IMG/VR virus record: IMGVR_UViG_3300035698_013459
Coordinates: 1 to 48,158 of that record
Origin: a virus
Length of the DNA: 48,158 nucleotides
Reading direction: 5' to 3' (one strand)
Shown here: positions 17,769-25,946 of the stretch, piece after piece
Numbering within the stretch: the stretch's first letter is position 1
Layout of the letters: every line of letters begins with the position of its first letter
Notes under the pieces: model-generated
Told to the model about the DNA's origin: nothing
Seen by the model: only the letters and a program-made list of their open reading frames with translations
Database searches by the model: none
Program-made: the position numbers and the translations under genes

Positions 17769-18867
17769 TCATGGCGCGGCCCGCATTTTGGGGGCCATTA
17801 AAGCTGATTTTTTAAGATTATGGAAAGAGTTGGGGCATAGACCGACTCAGAAGAATTATACGCAAGACGGAAGGTACAGACTAAAGATTATCGATAAATA
17901 CTTCGGTTCTTTTGATTCTCTAAAGCAGTTTGACCTTAATCTCCCTACTAAATTTAAAAACAAATTGAAACAGTCAGTAGAAGAGGAAGACTTTCAGCGG
18001 TATTTAATGGCTGAAGTTCTGCCTTGGGTTAGGAAATATAATATTGATTACACAGAAAAGGACCACAAGTTGTTAATAGTGGCGTCTGATTTTCATGATG
18101 AATTCCTTGATCCATTTTGCTTGAAAGTATTTTTAGAGACTTGTGCCCTTCGTCAACCAGATTATATCGCGCTTGCTGGGGACATCATGGACTTTTACGA
18201 ATTGTCTAGTTTTAATAAGAATCCGTCTAGGATCTATAAATTGCAGGAACAAATCGATTTTGTCGTAAATAACCTTTTAAAACCTCTTAGAAAAGCATGC
18301 CCTAATGCTCAGATAGATTATATTATAGGTAATCATGAACATAGAATGCTCAAATTTTTGATGACTCACGGGCAAGCATTATCATCTTTGAGATGCCTTA
18401 GGCTTTCCAGCCTTTTGAAACTTGATAAATATAAGATTAATTTAATGGCCACGCCCCCCTTTGATCAGATCGGGGATGAGCTTCATCGTAATTATAAAAT
18501 CTATGAGGGCATTTATTTAGTAACTCACGGAACTTCTACTAGCACCTATCATGCCCACAAAGAATTAGAAAATTGGAAATTTTCTGGGTGCTCTGGTCAT
18601 CTACATCGCAGGCAAAAAGTGGCCAAAGTGCCGATAGTAGCTCAATCATGGACTCAATTAGAATCAGAAATTGATTGGATTTCTATTGGGGGTATGTGTA
18701 AAAAGACAGCGGGCAGTGAATATGTAGATGGGATAGTGAGATGGCAGAATGGATTTAACATAGTTCACCTTTTTCCCAATGAGAAGAAGCATATTAATGA
18801 ATACATAGAGATCAAAGACGGCTTAGCCTTTATAAGCGGAAGGGTGTATAAGTCCAACAATGACTAA
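17731..18867 (+). CDS. Metallophosphoesterase with homing-associated N-terminal repeat
   Basis: Predicted metal-dependent phosphoesterase. The calcineurin motifs are SDFH near residue 100, AGDIMD, GNHEHR, THGTS and GHLHR. The N-terminal 65 residues (LWKELGHRPTQKNY ... FGSFDSLKQF) resemble the helical 'homing endonuclease associated repeat' that binds DNA in HNH enzymes. ATG 17731 is preferred; an in-frame ATG at 17695 lies deeper inside the previous gene. The substrate is unknown, but DNA is plausible because of the N-terminal repeat. Confidence 0.75.
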   Translation: MDKKQNPTGFLHDHGAARILGAIKADFLRLWKELGHRPTQKNYTQDGRYRLKIIDKYFGSFDSLKQFDLNLPTKFKNKLKQSVEEEDFQRYLMAEVLPWVRKYNIDYTEKDHKLLIVASDFHDEFLDPFCLKVFLETCALRQPDYIALAGDIMDFYELSSFNKNPSRIYKLQEQIDFVVNNLLKPLRKACPNAQIDYIIGNHEHRMLKFLMTHGQALSSLRCLRLSSLLKLDKYKINLMATPPFDQIGDELHRNYKIYEGIYLVTHGTSTSTYHAHKELENWKFSGCSGHLHRRQKVAKVPIVAQSWTQLESEIDWISIGGMCKKTAGSEYVDGIVRWQNGFNIVHLFPNEKKHINEYIEIKDGLAFISGRVYKSNND

Positions 18868-19231
18868 AAAATCAAGGGGAAAACGTAGACCGACGATTGT
18901 TGATAAAGCCATGTTTGGGTTTCTAAAAGAAATAACTGAAGCTGCTGCTGTCCATTTTGGACTTAAATATAAAAAATTGTCTTTAATGAAAAACACAGAT
19001 TCGTTATATTTGAGCGCTTGGGGTTATTGCTATGAAGAGAGTTTAGTTATAAAAATTAGAAGAGGTAAAAAATGGCTGCCCATTGAAGATATTGTTGACA
19101 CAGTCGCACACGAACTTGGCCATCTTTTAGACGATGATAAAGACGACAGTGAACACACTAGAGCTGGGCGTAAAAGATATTTAGAATATAAACGATGGAT
19201 AAAAAACAACGCAGTGTCTATGGAGGAGTAG
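18860..19231 (+). CDS. Small zinc metallopeptidase (HExxH)
   Basis: A 123-aa protein with VAHELGHLL, giving zinc ligands His84 and His88 and catalytic Glu85; His99 in DSEHTR could be the third ligand. The size and motif suggest a minimal metallopeptidase domain of SprT or similar type. No signal peptide is seen, so it acts inside the cell or in the virion. It overlaps the phosphoesterase gene by 8 bases. Confidence 0.75.
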   Translation: MTKKSRGKRRPTIVDKAMFGFLKEITEAAAVHFGLKYKKLSLMKNTDSLYLSAWGYCYEESLVIKIRRGKKWLPIEDIVDTVAHELGHLLDDDKDDSEHTRAGRKRYLEYKRWIKNNAVSMEE

Positions 19232-19235
19232 AAAG

Positions 19236-19679
19236 ATGACCAAAAAAACAAAAGTAAAATGGAGTGAAATCAAGAATTTTTCCCCAAAGGATTTTGGTGA
19301 ACCAGATAAAATGAACGTTGGCTTGGTTTATAAACTACAAGAATTTAGGACCCATTTGAACACCCCGATCTATATAACGAGTGCGTATTCTGTTGATGGC
19401 CATGCTACTAAATCTATGCATTATGTTGGCAAGGCAATTGACATATTAGTGCCAGGAATGGTACTATTGGATTTATACATGGAAGCGGAACGCTGGGACT
19501 GGAACGGACTTGGCATATATCCGCATTGGCATTACAAAGGAGCCAAGGTCGGTGGTATGCATTTGGACGTGCGAGACGGGGGAAGAGCAGCAAGGTGGTG
19601 GTTTGATGTTCAGACCAATAAGTATCGTCCTTGGGATGCGATTAATTTAAGAAGACTCGTTATGTCTAAAAGGTTGTAA
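19236..19679 (+). CDS. Peptidase M15-like endolysin candidate
   Basis: Probable peptidoglycan peptidase for lysis or virion entry. It shows the M15A pattern: SAYSVDGHATKSMHYVGKA with His62 and Asp69 (HxxxxxxD), then GGMHLDVR with His109 and Asp111. Length 147 aa, without signal peptide or cell-wall-binding domain. GGAGG lies upstream of ATG 19236. A holin is not identified next to it. Confidence 0.78.
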   Translation: MTKKTKVKWSEIKNFSPKDFGEPDKMNVGLVYKLQEFRTHLNTPIYITSAYSVDGHATKSMHYVGKAIDILVPGMVLLDLYMEAERWDWNGLGIYPHWHYKGAKVGGMHLDVRDGGRAARWWFDVQTNKYRPWDAINLRRLVMSKRL

Positions 19680-19691
19680 CTCTCCTATATC

Positions 19692-19720
19692 TTAACAAGT
19701 ATCTACAGGTATGATATAAT
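19692..19720 (+). promoter_or_regulatory. Promoter with TATCTACAGG operator-like spacer
   Basis: TTAACA (19692-19697) and an extended -10, TGATATAAT (-10 at 19715-19720), are 17 bases apart. The spacer holds TATCTACAGG at 19700-19709, a motif repeated at other control regions of the window. It would drive the HD nucleotidase gene and those after it, possibly under repression by a protein that binds the motif. Confidence 0.65.
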
Positions 19721-19744
19721 CTCTTTAGAGAATAGGAGAAAAAC

Positions 19745-20416
19745 ATGGAAGACAAATTTTTAGACAGATTATATCGACTTCGTTTATTAAAGAGATTTTC
19801 AATCAGGGCAGTTAATACACAGACTTCACCGGCTGAGCATTCTTGGTATGTCGCCGTCTTGGCCCTTTACATAGCCAAGAGGTACAATGCTAGCGACCTT
19901 TCTGAAAAAGATCAGCTTTATGATATTTCTTCTTTGTTAACTAAAGCCATGCTGCATGATGCCCCAGAGGTTATCACTTCGGACATTGTCCATTTTATCA
20001 AGCATTTTAATCCTGCTACAGAGCGAGTAATGGTGGAGATTGAGAATGAAGCCATTGATAATTCTTTGTTGGGTGATATGGATTCTTCCATCAAACCATT
20101 TTTTGAATATAATATCAAAAATGCAAAGGATGACACTCTAGAGGGTAAATTAGTTAGTTTGTGTGATTTATTAGAAATTGGCTATTATACTGTTAACGAG
20201 CGTACGGTTGGTAATATACAAAAATGGGTGGACGAGGTTTTTAAGGGAATTTGCGATTTGGTAGAGAGTCAAGTCGAAGCTTATCATCCTGTACTACAAG
20301 AGATCATTGGAGAATTAATATCGCACCTTAAACATCAATTTGGCTCCATAAATTTGCCAAGCAACAGTGACCTAATAGGGATGAGCTATGATAAAAAAGC
20401 TGCTAAAAAATCTTAG
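19745..20416 (+). CDS. YfbR-family HD nucleotidase (DatZ-like candidate)
   Basis: HD phosphohydrolase of the YfbR/OxsA family, which removes phosphates from deoxynucleotides. Metal ligands: His32 in AEHSW, His71-Asp72 in LHDAPEVITSD, and Asp141 in LVSLCDLLE; the N-terminal LYRLRLLKRF matches YfbR. Length 223 aa, slightly longer than YfbR. In phages with 2-aminoadenine DNA, DatZ of this family destroys dATP so adenine is not used. A PurZ-type gene 3 kb downstream supports that role here, but dATP specificity cannot be read from sequence. It has its own promoter. Confidence 0.82.
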   Translation: MEDKFLDRLYRLRLLKRFSIRAVNTQTSPAEHSWYVAVLALYIAKRYNASDLSEKDQLYDISSLLTKAMLHDAPEVITSDIVHFIKHFNPATERVMVEIENEAIDNSLLGDMDSSIKPFFEYNIKNAKDDTLEGKLVSLCDLLEIGYYTVNERTVGNIQKWVDEVFKGICDLVESQVEAYHPVLQEIIGELISHLKHQFGSINLPSNSDLIGMSYDKKAAKKS

Positions 20417-20807
20417 CTTTAACGCCGGAGAGAAAATAGATACCTCAGCCTTAGAACAGTTAAAACTGTCTAACGAAGACTTATTGAAACACGTACTGGA
20501 AATGAAGACGTCGATGGATAAGACTAAGACCGCTTCCGAAGTGAATCATGCTAAAAAGATTGAAGAGATGAACGCCATCAAGTTTTTGGTTGAGCAATTT
20601 ACAGGTTTGATGAATTATAATGTAGCTCAATCACAGGCCATATTGAATTTACACAGAAAATTGGTACAGGTTGATGCATTCGTTAAAGAAGTCATGGTGA
20701 CCTTGGATTTATCTATAGAGGAAGAAGAAGAATTACAACTTTTATTGGAAAAATACCAACTGTTAGAAGATGCCCGCACAGGGGACGCAACGTTGAGCTA
20801 TCAATGA
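20388..20807 (+). CDS. Hypothetical coiled-coil protein
   Basis: A 139-aa, largely helical product with probable coiled coil over residues 20-75 and an acidic stretch (SIEEEEELQLLLEK) near the end. Not recognised. It overlaps the HD nucleotidase by 29 bases and the next gene by 4 bases (ATGA). Confidence 0.65.
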   Translation: MIKKLLKNLSFNAGEKIDTSALEQLKLSNEDLLKHVLEMKTSMDKTKTASEVNHAKKIEEMNAIKFLVEQFTGLMNYNVAQSQAILNLHRKLVQVDAFVKEVMVTLDLSIEEEEELQLLLEKYQLLEDARTGDATLSYQ

Positions 20808-21409
20808 AAAAGTGGAGAAATTGGAAATATAAGCAGAGAAACAAAGTGGACATAACGGCCCGTTATTGGTGGTGTTATGCCAGAGAACAACGGGCATTGG
20901 CTGAAGTTTGTCAAAATCGGGTAGCCAATGGCGTCTGTTTGAAGTATAAGCGCTGCGATTATTTTAATCAGTGGAGGGAATTTATGGGTGACCAATTCGA
21001 AATAGCTTTAAATAAACTTATTAAAGAAGTTGAAGTAAATACAAAAGAGCCTGAACCTGAAAAACTTCCTTGTATGAAGACTCATAAAGAGAAGGTGGTT
21101 GAGAAAAAAAAAGTAATAGAAGAAAAATATCCTTCTAAGCATAGAAAATCTTTGTCTACTTATGTGCGTGAACATCCTGATATTGACATTTCTCAACTTG
21201 TAATGATGATCAGGATGGCAATTTCTAAAGGTACAGTAGAATCGCCTAACGATTTGCGCACTGCTCGTTTAAAGAAAACGATAAGGTATTATCGTTATAG
21301 GGATAGGAAAAATGTTAAAAAAACTAAAGAACCGTCTATCCAGAAGACTGAAGTGCCTTCTGGGGAGGCATCACTTGATAAACCATTATCGGGAGATTCA
21401 TCAGAGTAA
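20804..21409 (+). CDS. Hypothetical basic protein
   Basis: A 201-aa, Lys/Arg-rich protein. Cysteines at residues about 24, 37, 46 and 52 in the first 55 residues could bind a metal. The middle (EPEPEKLPC ... VVEKKKVIEEKY) is charged and probably disordered, and the tail is low in complexity. Its function is unknown. Confidence 0.6.
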   Translation: MKKWRNWKYKQRNKVDITARYWWCYAREQRALAEVCQNRVANGVCLKYKRCDYFNQWREFMGDQFEIALNKLIKEVEVNTKEPEPEKLPCMKTHKEKVVEKKKVIEEKYPSKHRKSLSTYVREHPDIDISQLVMMIRMAISKGTVESPNDLRTARLKKTIRYYRYRDRKNVKKTKEPSIQKTEVPSGEASLDKPLSGDSSE

Positions 21410-21542
21410 ATGGGAACACGTAGGATTAGTGTGCCCCTATTGTAATTTAGAGATAGGATTTGATAATGAGCCAGAAAAAATGCCCCAAATGCGGGGCGAA
21501 TTTTGTTCCTTCGAAGTTCAAACCGAGCCAGAAATATTGTAG
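21312..21542 (+). CDS. Small zinc-binding protein overlapping neighbours
   Basis: A 76-aa frame starting at ATG 21312 after ATAGGAAAA. A basic N-terminus (KKLKNRLSRRLKCLLGRHH) is followed by REIHQSKWEHVGLVC and PYC, giving Cys/His pairs for one zinc. It overlaps the preceding gene by 98 bases and the next by 77. The segment from residue 14 to 50 looks truly coding; the last 25 residues may be neutral overlap. Confidence 0.45.
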   Translation: MLKKLKNRLSRRLKCLLGRHHLINHYREIHQSKWEHVGLVCPYCNLEIGFDNEPEKMPQMRGEFCSFEVQTEPEIL

Positions 21543-23019
21543 TCCTCATTGTGCTAAGACAGATTATATGAGTGAGTATAATAAAACTGGTGCTCGCAGG
21601 AGGGCCGTACTTTCAAAAGAGAAATGTCTATGTTGCGGTACAGAAACTAACAAGATGACTACAAACAAAGAGTGGGGGAGGATCTGCTCTTCGTGTGCTT
21701 TAAAACTTAAGAATGGGACCCCAATTCAAAGTGAATTATTTAGTCCTAGCGGTGGTCAATATCGTGGTAGAGATTGGTGGATCGGAAGACAGATAGGCAA
21801 ATTCAAAGTAGTGGACATCCCGATAGATCCTTTGTGTGATGGAGCGTACGTAGAAACTGAAATAACCATAGAATGCCCATTAAAGCATCAATTCAAGAGG
21901 AGGGCTAGTTATGTTGGTTCTATTTGTCCGACATGTGCAGACATAGCAGACAAAAACAAAAGAAACTTTAAAAAAGCGATATTGCCGGCCCACGCTGGTT
22001 TTGACGAGTGGGCGACAATTTTATATAATAACACAGGTATAAAACTCATTGATGCTTCAGAAAATGGATGGTACACAAATCACCGGATGAAAGTGCAATG
22101 TAAATGTTGGTGCGGGAGATTATGGGAACCTAACTGGACTGACATAGTGAGAAAGCGGATTGTGTCGTGCGGGTGTATTAGCAAATCTTCACAGGCTAAT
22201 GAGGAGATTTATCAGTATGTTACAGTAGACATGGGTCTAAAAGCATATAAGGAGCATCCAATCGACAGTATGCAGATCGACGTCTACGTGCAGGACAAGG
22301 GATTGGCGATAGAGCACAATGGTCTGAGATGGCACCATGAAAGGCAAGATCTTAAAAAATATAACTTGTGTGGACGTAATGGTCTGGAATATTTTGCTTT
22401 TTATGAAGATGAATGGCTGTGGAAAAAGAAATTGTGCAAAAGATTTTTAAAACGTAAGTTGGGCAAGCTTCCGCCCTTATATAGTAATGAAACCCAGTCG
22501 GCTTCTAGAATAAATTTCACCCAACTTCCACCAGACGATGAGGTTAAGGATTTTCTAAAGAAGCATAGTTTGAAAACCATCAATGAACTTTCTAATGCTA
22601 AGACCATTGGCGCAAACGTTGCTGGCTATTTCGGTGATCGTATGGTTTGTGTTATAGGTTTAGATTTTGGTAAGTATCCTGCGGTAGCGGCGATACCGTC
22701 AACAGTTGATTATATGGTAGAGGATCTATACTTCGACATCCCAGACCTTTGGAAGACTGCTTGGGAATGGATTCATTATTATCTTGGTGTACGACACTCA
22801 GTTGGTTACACGGAAAATCGTTTGGGGATTGATAATAAATTTAAAGAGGCTGGTTTTGTACTGGATAAGGAAATAGAACCAGATTATTTTTGGATAAAAG
22901 GTCAAAGAAGATATCCTAAAGAACGAGAACCAGAGGATAAAATTAATTGGCATCGCCTTTTTGATTGTGGTCAGAAGAAATGGGTAAATAAGGTTAACAA
23001 TGACAAAGGAAAGGTATAA
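21466..23019 (+). CDS. Vsr-type (EDxHD) free-standing endonuclease, Hef-like
   Basis: Predicted homing-type DNA endonuclease. Several zinc ribbons occupy the N-terminus (CPKCG/CSPHC, CLCCG/CSSC). A Vsr-like nuclease core follows: MQIDVYVQDKGLAIEHNG then RWHHE at about residues 265-290 (acidic residues and His of the EDxHD type). The C-terminal 'GYTENRLG ... FKEAGFVL ... PDYFWIKGQRR' module is shared with phage Hef-like enzymes. The start at ATG 21466 is preferred over TTG 21460. Such genes spread by cutting related phage genomes and are often inserted beside important genes. Confidence 0.75.
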   Translation: MSQKKCPKCGANFVPSKFKPSQKYCSPHCAKTDYMSEYNKTGARRRAVLSKEKCLCCGTETNKMTTNKEWGRICSSCALKLKNGTPIQSELFSPSGGQYRGRDWWIGRQIGKFKVVDIPIDPLCDGAYVETEITIECPLKHQFKRRASYVGSICPTCADIADKNKRNFKKAILPAHAGFDEWATILYNNTGIKLIDASENGWYTNHRMKVQCKCWCGRLWEPNWTDIVRKRIVSCGCISKSSQANEEIYQYVTVDMGLKAYKEHPIDSMQIDVYVQDKGLAIEHNGLRWHHERQDLKKYNLCGRNGLEYFAFYEDEWLWKKKLCKRFLKRKLGKLPPLYSNETQSASRINFTQLPPDDEVKDFLKKHSLKTINELSNAKTIGANVAGYFGDRMVCVIGLDFGKYPAVAAIPSTVDYMVEDLYFDIPDLWKTAWEWIHYYLGVRHSVGYTENRLGIDNKFKEAGFVLDKEIEPDYFWIKGQRRYPKEREPEDKINWHRLFDCGQKKWVNKVNNDKGKV

Positions 23020-23027
23020 ATTAAGTT

Positions 23028-23234
23028 ATGACTCAATGGGTTTCAAGAATTGTAGGACCGAAAGAGGTTGGTACGACTCTTAATGATTTGACAACAGAAG
23101 GCTGGCATTGTTGGCCTCAATGTATACAAGTAATACAAAATATGGACTTGGTTCTTATAGTAGGTAGCCAAGAGGACTTTATGGATTTATATAATAACCC
23201 ACAGGAGGAAGACGATGAAACAAGGCAAGTTTAA
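23028..23234 (+). CDS. Hypothetical small protein, DUF4177-like
   Basis: A 68-aa protein with the pattern 'TTLNDLTTEGWHCWPQC ... DLVLIVG', similar to small DUF4177-type proteins (short beta-alpha-beta with L..L..xGW). It overlaps the start of the purZ-like gene by 20 bases, so they are probably translated together. Confidence 0.6.
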   Translation: MTQWVSRIVGPKEVGTTLNDLTTEGWHCWPQCIQVIQNMDLVLIVGSQEDFMDLYNNPQEEDDETRQV

Positions 23235-24357
23235 TATTCTATTAGATGGATTTCATGGGAGTTCTGGTAAAGGTAAGATGAGTACATATTTGGCACAAAA
23301 GTGGGGAGTGCGAGGTATGTGTTCAACTAATATGCCCAATGCTGGTCACACCGCGATCATTGGGGGTCACAAATTTATAGCCAAGATTTTACCCACCGCT
23401 GCCATCTTGAATAAGGTTCACAAAGAACTGCAGCCTCTTATTTACATAGGCCCCACGGCGGCCTTTACTATTGACCAATTTATGAAAGAAATGGATGAAT
23501 GCGAGCTGTCTTCTGACCAAGTCATTATTCATCCGCGTGCTGGCGTGATCACCCCCGCCCATAAAGAGTTAGAACAAACAGATTTAAATGGACCAAAATC
23601 TATAGCATCGACATGCCAAGGAGCGGGGACATTCTTGGCAGACAAGATACTGCGTCGTCCAAACCTTCTATTGGCGAAGGATTACCCAGATTTGAATAAG
23701 TACGTTTGCGGTGTAGAGGATTTTCCTCGTATGATTAATGCCCTTATGCAGGACATTAATGTGACTATGCTTCATGAAGTTAGCCAAGGGATCGGCCTTG
23801 ATATAAATCATGGTAGTCATTATCCTAATTGTACGTCTCGCAGCACTAATTCATTACAGGCCATCGCTGATATGGGAGTTCATCTTAAAAATGTTGGCGA
23901 CATCTATTTGAATATCCACGCAACTCCAATTAGAGTAGGAAACATCATAGAAGACGGGAAGCGAGTGGGATACTCAGGAGACTTTTACCCAGACGCTAAG
24001 GAGTTGACGTGGCAAGAAGTTGGAGAAAAGGCAGGAATGCCCCAAGAAGACATCGACGGACTATTTTCTACACAGTTGACCACCGTTACTAAACGTTTGC
24101 GTCGAGTATTTGGATTTTCTTGGATCGGGCTTCGCCATGCCGTGCAAATTTCATCAGCCTCCAAAATTGTTCTTAACTTTGCCCAATATATCGATTGGAA
24201 GGCACTGGGGATGCGGGGAGAAGGCAAAGCTGCTTTTGAACGCTTGCCTCCAGCTGTTAAAGATTTTGTAAAAGAGATTGAGACAGTGACCCACCTACCG
24301 GTGGTTCTTATCGGTACTGGGCCAGACAATGATGATATCATTGATTTAGAAATCTAG
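23215..24357 (+). CDS. purZ: PurZ-type 2-aminoadenylosuccinate synthase (PurA family)
   Basis: Adenylosuccinate-synthetase fold. PurZ joins aspartate to dGMP, the first step to dZMP (2-aminoadenine nucleotide). The P-loop region is GFHGSSGKGK; Ser16 replaces the catalytic Asp of PurA (GDEGKGK), the change linked to use of dGMP instead of IMP. NAGHT (42-46) keeps the catalytic His; EVSQGIGLDINHG and the STGPD-like TGPDNDD near the C-terminus match PurA. Length 380 aa, shorter than the bacterial enzyme (about 430), as in archaeal and phage forms. GGAGGAAGAC precedes ATG 23215. It ends 4 bases into the convergent sigma gene. Confidence 0.85.
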   Translation: MKQGKFNILLDGFHGSSGKGKMSTYLAQKWGVRGMCSTNMPNAGHTAIIGGHKFIAKILPTAAILNKVHKELQPLIYIGPTAAFTIDQFMKEMDECELSSDQVIIHPRAGVITPAHKELEQTDLNGPKSIASTCQGAGTFLADKILRRPNLLLAKDYPDLNKYVCGVEDFPRMINALMQDINVTMLHEVSQGIGLDINHGSHYPNCTSRSTNSLQAIADMGVHLKNVGDIYLNIHATPIRVGNIIEDGKRVGYSGDFYPDAKELTWQEVGEKAGMPQEDIDGLFSTQLTTVTKRLRRVFGFSWIGLRHAVQISSASKIVLNFAQYIDWKALGMRGEGKAAFERLPPAVKDFVKEIETVTHLPVVLIGTGPDNDDIIDLEI

Positions 24358-25577
24358 GAATTTTCCCAAGCTCTTTTTAAAGGATTGAGGGTCTTTATAG
24401 GGTTATTATTAATGGCCTTCAATTTCTTTATACCTTTACTGTAATGGTCGTAGGTGCGCTTTTTGCTGATTTTGCCATTACCGCTCACATCTCCAAGTTC
24501 CCCAATGTCTTTAAATGCAGGTTCTTCACCTTCTTCTACAGGGATAATAATGGGACAATTGAAAGGCATAAGGCCGTAACGTAGTCTTATGACCTTTTCT
24601 TGTCTTGGGGTTAATTCTTTGAAAGCCGTTTCTAACAGTCCTCTTATACTTGCGGTGTCCAGGTTTTGCATGATCTGTGCTTCTTGATCGTGAGGGTCTG
24701 GCAAGGAATTTATAAATGAGGTGTCGTCTTCACCATCAAAATGATTATTGTCATTAATGATATACAGGCTTTGTTCTGCCATGGTTTTGGCTTTAAGTGC
24801 TTTTTCTAACGACCATCCCAATTTTTCTCTTACCTTTTCTTCTAGGGGCACTTGTTTTGTTTCTTCGGTTAAGGAGGTTATGGTTTTATTAAATTGATTT
24901 ACCATGTTGTTTATATAGATAGGTACTCTAATAGTCTTTGATTTGTTGGCTATTGCCCTTGATGCGTAGAGTTTGATCCAATGCATGGCCATGGTGGTGA
25001 ATTTTGTGTCTCGTCTATAGTCATATTTATCTATTGCTGTTATTAATCCTAAATTCCCTTCTTGTATCAGATCTGTGAAGTCCACGCCTTTGTTTGTGTA
25101 TTCCTTAATTACTTTAACTACAAGTCGTAGGTTAGCTGTTGCCATCATGTTTCTAGAGTGTAGATAGGCAGTGGCGTCCTTATGATAACCACAATGTTTT
25201 AAGGTGTCTAATAAAACGTCTGATTTAAATTTGAAGTGATAAAGTGTATTAAACCTTTTAGTGTGGTTCTTTGTGAGACTCAATTTTAATATGTATGCCT
25301 TGAATTGTATTCTGGCGGCGTGCATTGATATTGATTTGATTTGTTCGTCTGGGTTAGAACTGTCGCAATCACACACCATCAATGCTAGGGATTCTTCATT
25401 TTCTATAATCTTTATACATCGGTTTTCTAGATACTTAACAGCTTTGTCAGATTGTGATATTTTATGTAGAATCTGGTCTTTTGTTTCTTCAAAATCTGCA
25501 GTGATTTGATGAATGTCCTTAATATCCATTTTAGGCACTGAATTAAAATATGCTTGTATTGCTGGATCTCTGGTCAT
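24354..25577 (-). CDS. Sigma-70 family RNA polymerase sigma factor
   Basis: Directs host RNA polymerase to phage promoters. Region 2 is canonical: NLRLVVKVIKEYTNKG, then DLIQEGNLGLITAIDKYDY and FTTMAMHWI, followed by a region 3-like part. Region 4 begins ELTPRQEKVIRLRYGL but has an insert of about 15-20 residues (PFNCPIIIPVEEGEEP) before the helix-turn-helix 'FKDIGELG'. The N-terminal 130 residues replace region 1. Length 407 aa. It converges on purZ with 4 bases of overlap and is preceded by two small leftward genes. Confidence 0.9.
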   Translation of the reverse strand: MTRDPAIQAYFNSVPKMDIKDIHQITADFEETKDQILHKISQSDKAVKYLENRCIKIIENEESLALMVCDCDSSNPDEQIKSISMHAARIQFKAYILKLSLTKNHTKRFNTLYHFKFKSDVLLDTLKHCGYHKDATAYLHSRNMMATANLRLVVKVIKEYTNKGVDFTDLIQEGNLGLITAIDKYDYRRDTKFTTMAMHWIKLYASRAIANKSKTIRVPIYINNMVNQFNKTITSLTEETKQVPLEEKVREKLGWSLEKALKAKTMAEQSLYIINDNNHFDGEDDTSFINSLPDPHDQEAQIMQNLDTASIRGLLETAFKELTPRQEKVIRLRYGLMPFNCPIIIPVEEGEEPAFKDIGELGDVSGNGKISKKRTYDHYSKGIKKLKAINNNPIKTLNPLKRAWENS

Positions 25578-25611
25578 AGGACCCCCCCCTAATTTTTGTT
25601 GGATGATTAGC

Positions 25612-25926
25612 TTACTTATCTACTAGCTTTGCGTACTTTTCTTTTTCTTCATCCGTGCAAAAATAGGGACCTATGATCTTTTCGAAATCTCCTGTGGTGA
25701 GCTTGACGATGATAGTTGCGCCGCCAAACCCCATTTGATTATCTTTGAAGTGTACAAAGCTTTGATCATTACTCAAGTAAAGCGTCGTATTTTCATCAAC
25801 GACGGTTTTATTGAACAACTCCCCCGACGGAGTATTCAGTTCCTTGGTCTTAACTTTTAGTTCTTCTTTGTGTTTGTGTTCCCCTATAGCCTCTGTGACT
25901 TTTTTGGGTTTCTTCCTGCCCGTCAT
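25612..25926 (-). CDS. Hypothetical protein
   Basis: A 104-aa protein with a basic, Lys-rich first 30 residues, then a beta-rich part (TTLYLSNDQSFVHFKDNQMG ends near residue 70). Not recognised. It lies between the sigma factor and the MazG-like gene, 34 bases upstream of sigma, probably in one transcript. Confidence 0.65.
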   Translation of the reverse strand: MTGRKKPKKVTEAIGEHKHKEELKVKTKELNTPSGELFNKTVVDENTTLYLSNDQSFVHFKDNQMGFGGATIIVKLTTGDFEKIIGPYFCTDEEKEKYAKLVDK

Positions 25927-25946
25927 GTCCTACCCCCATTCTGTTA

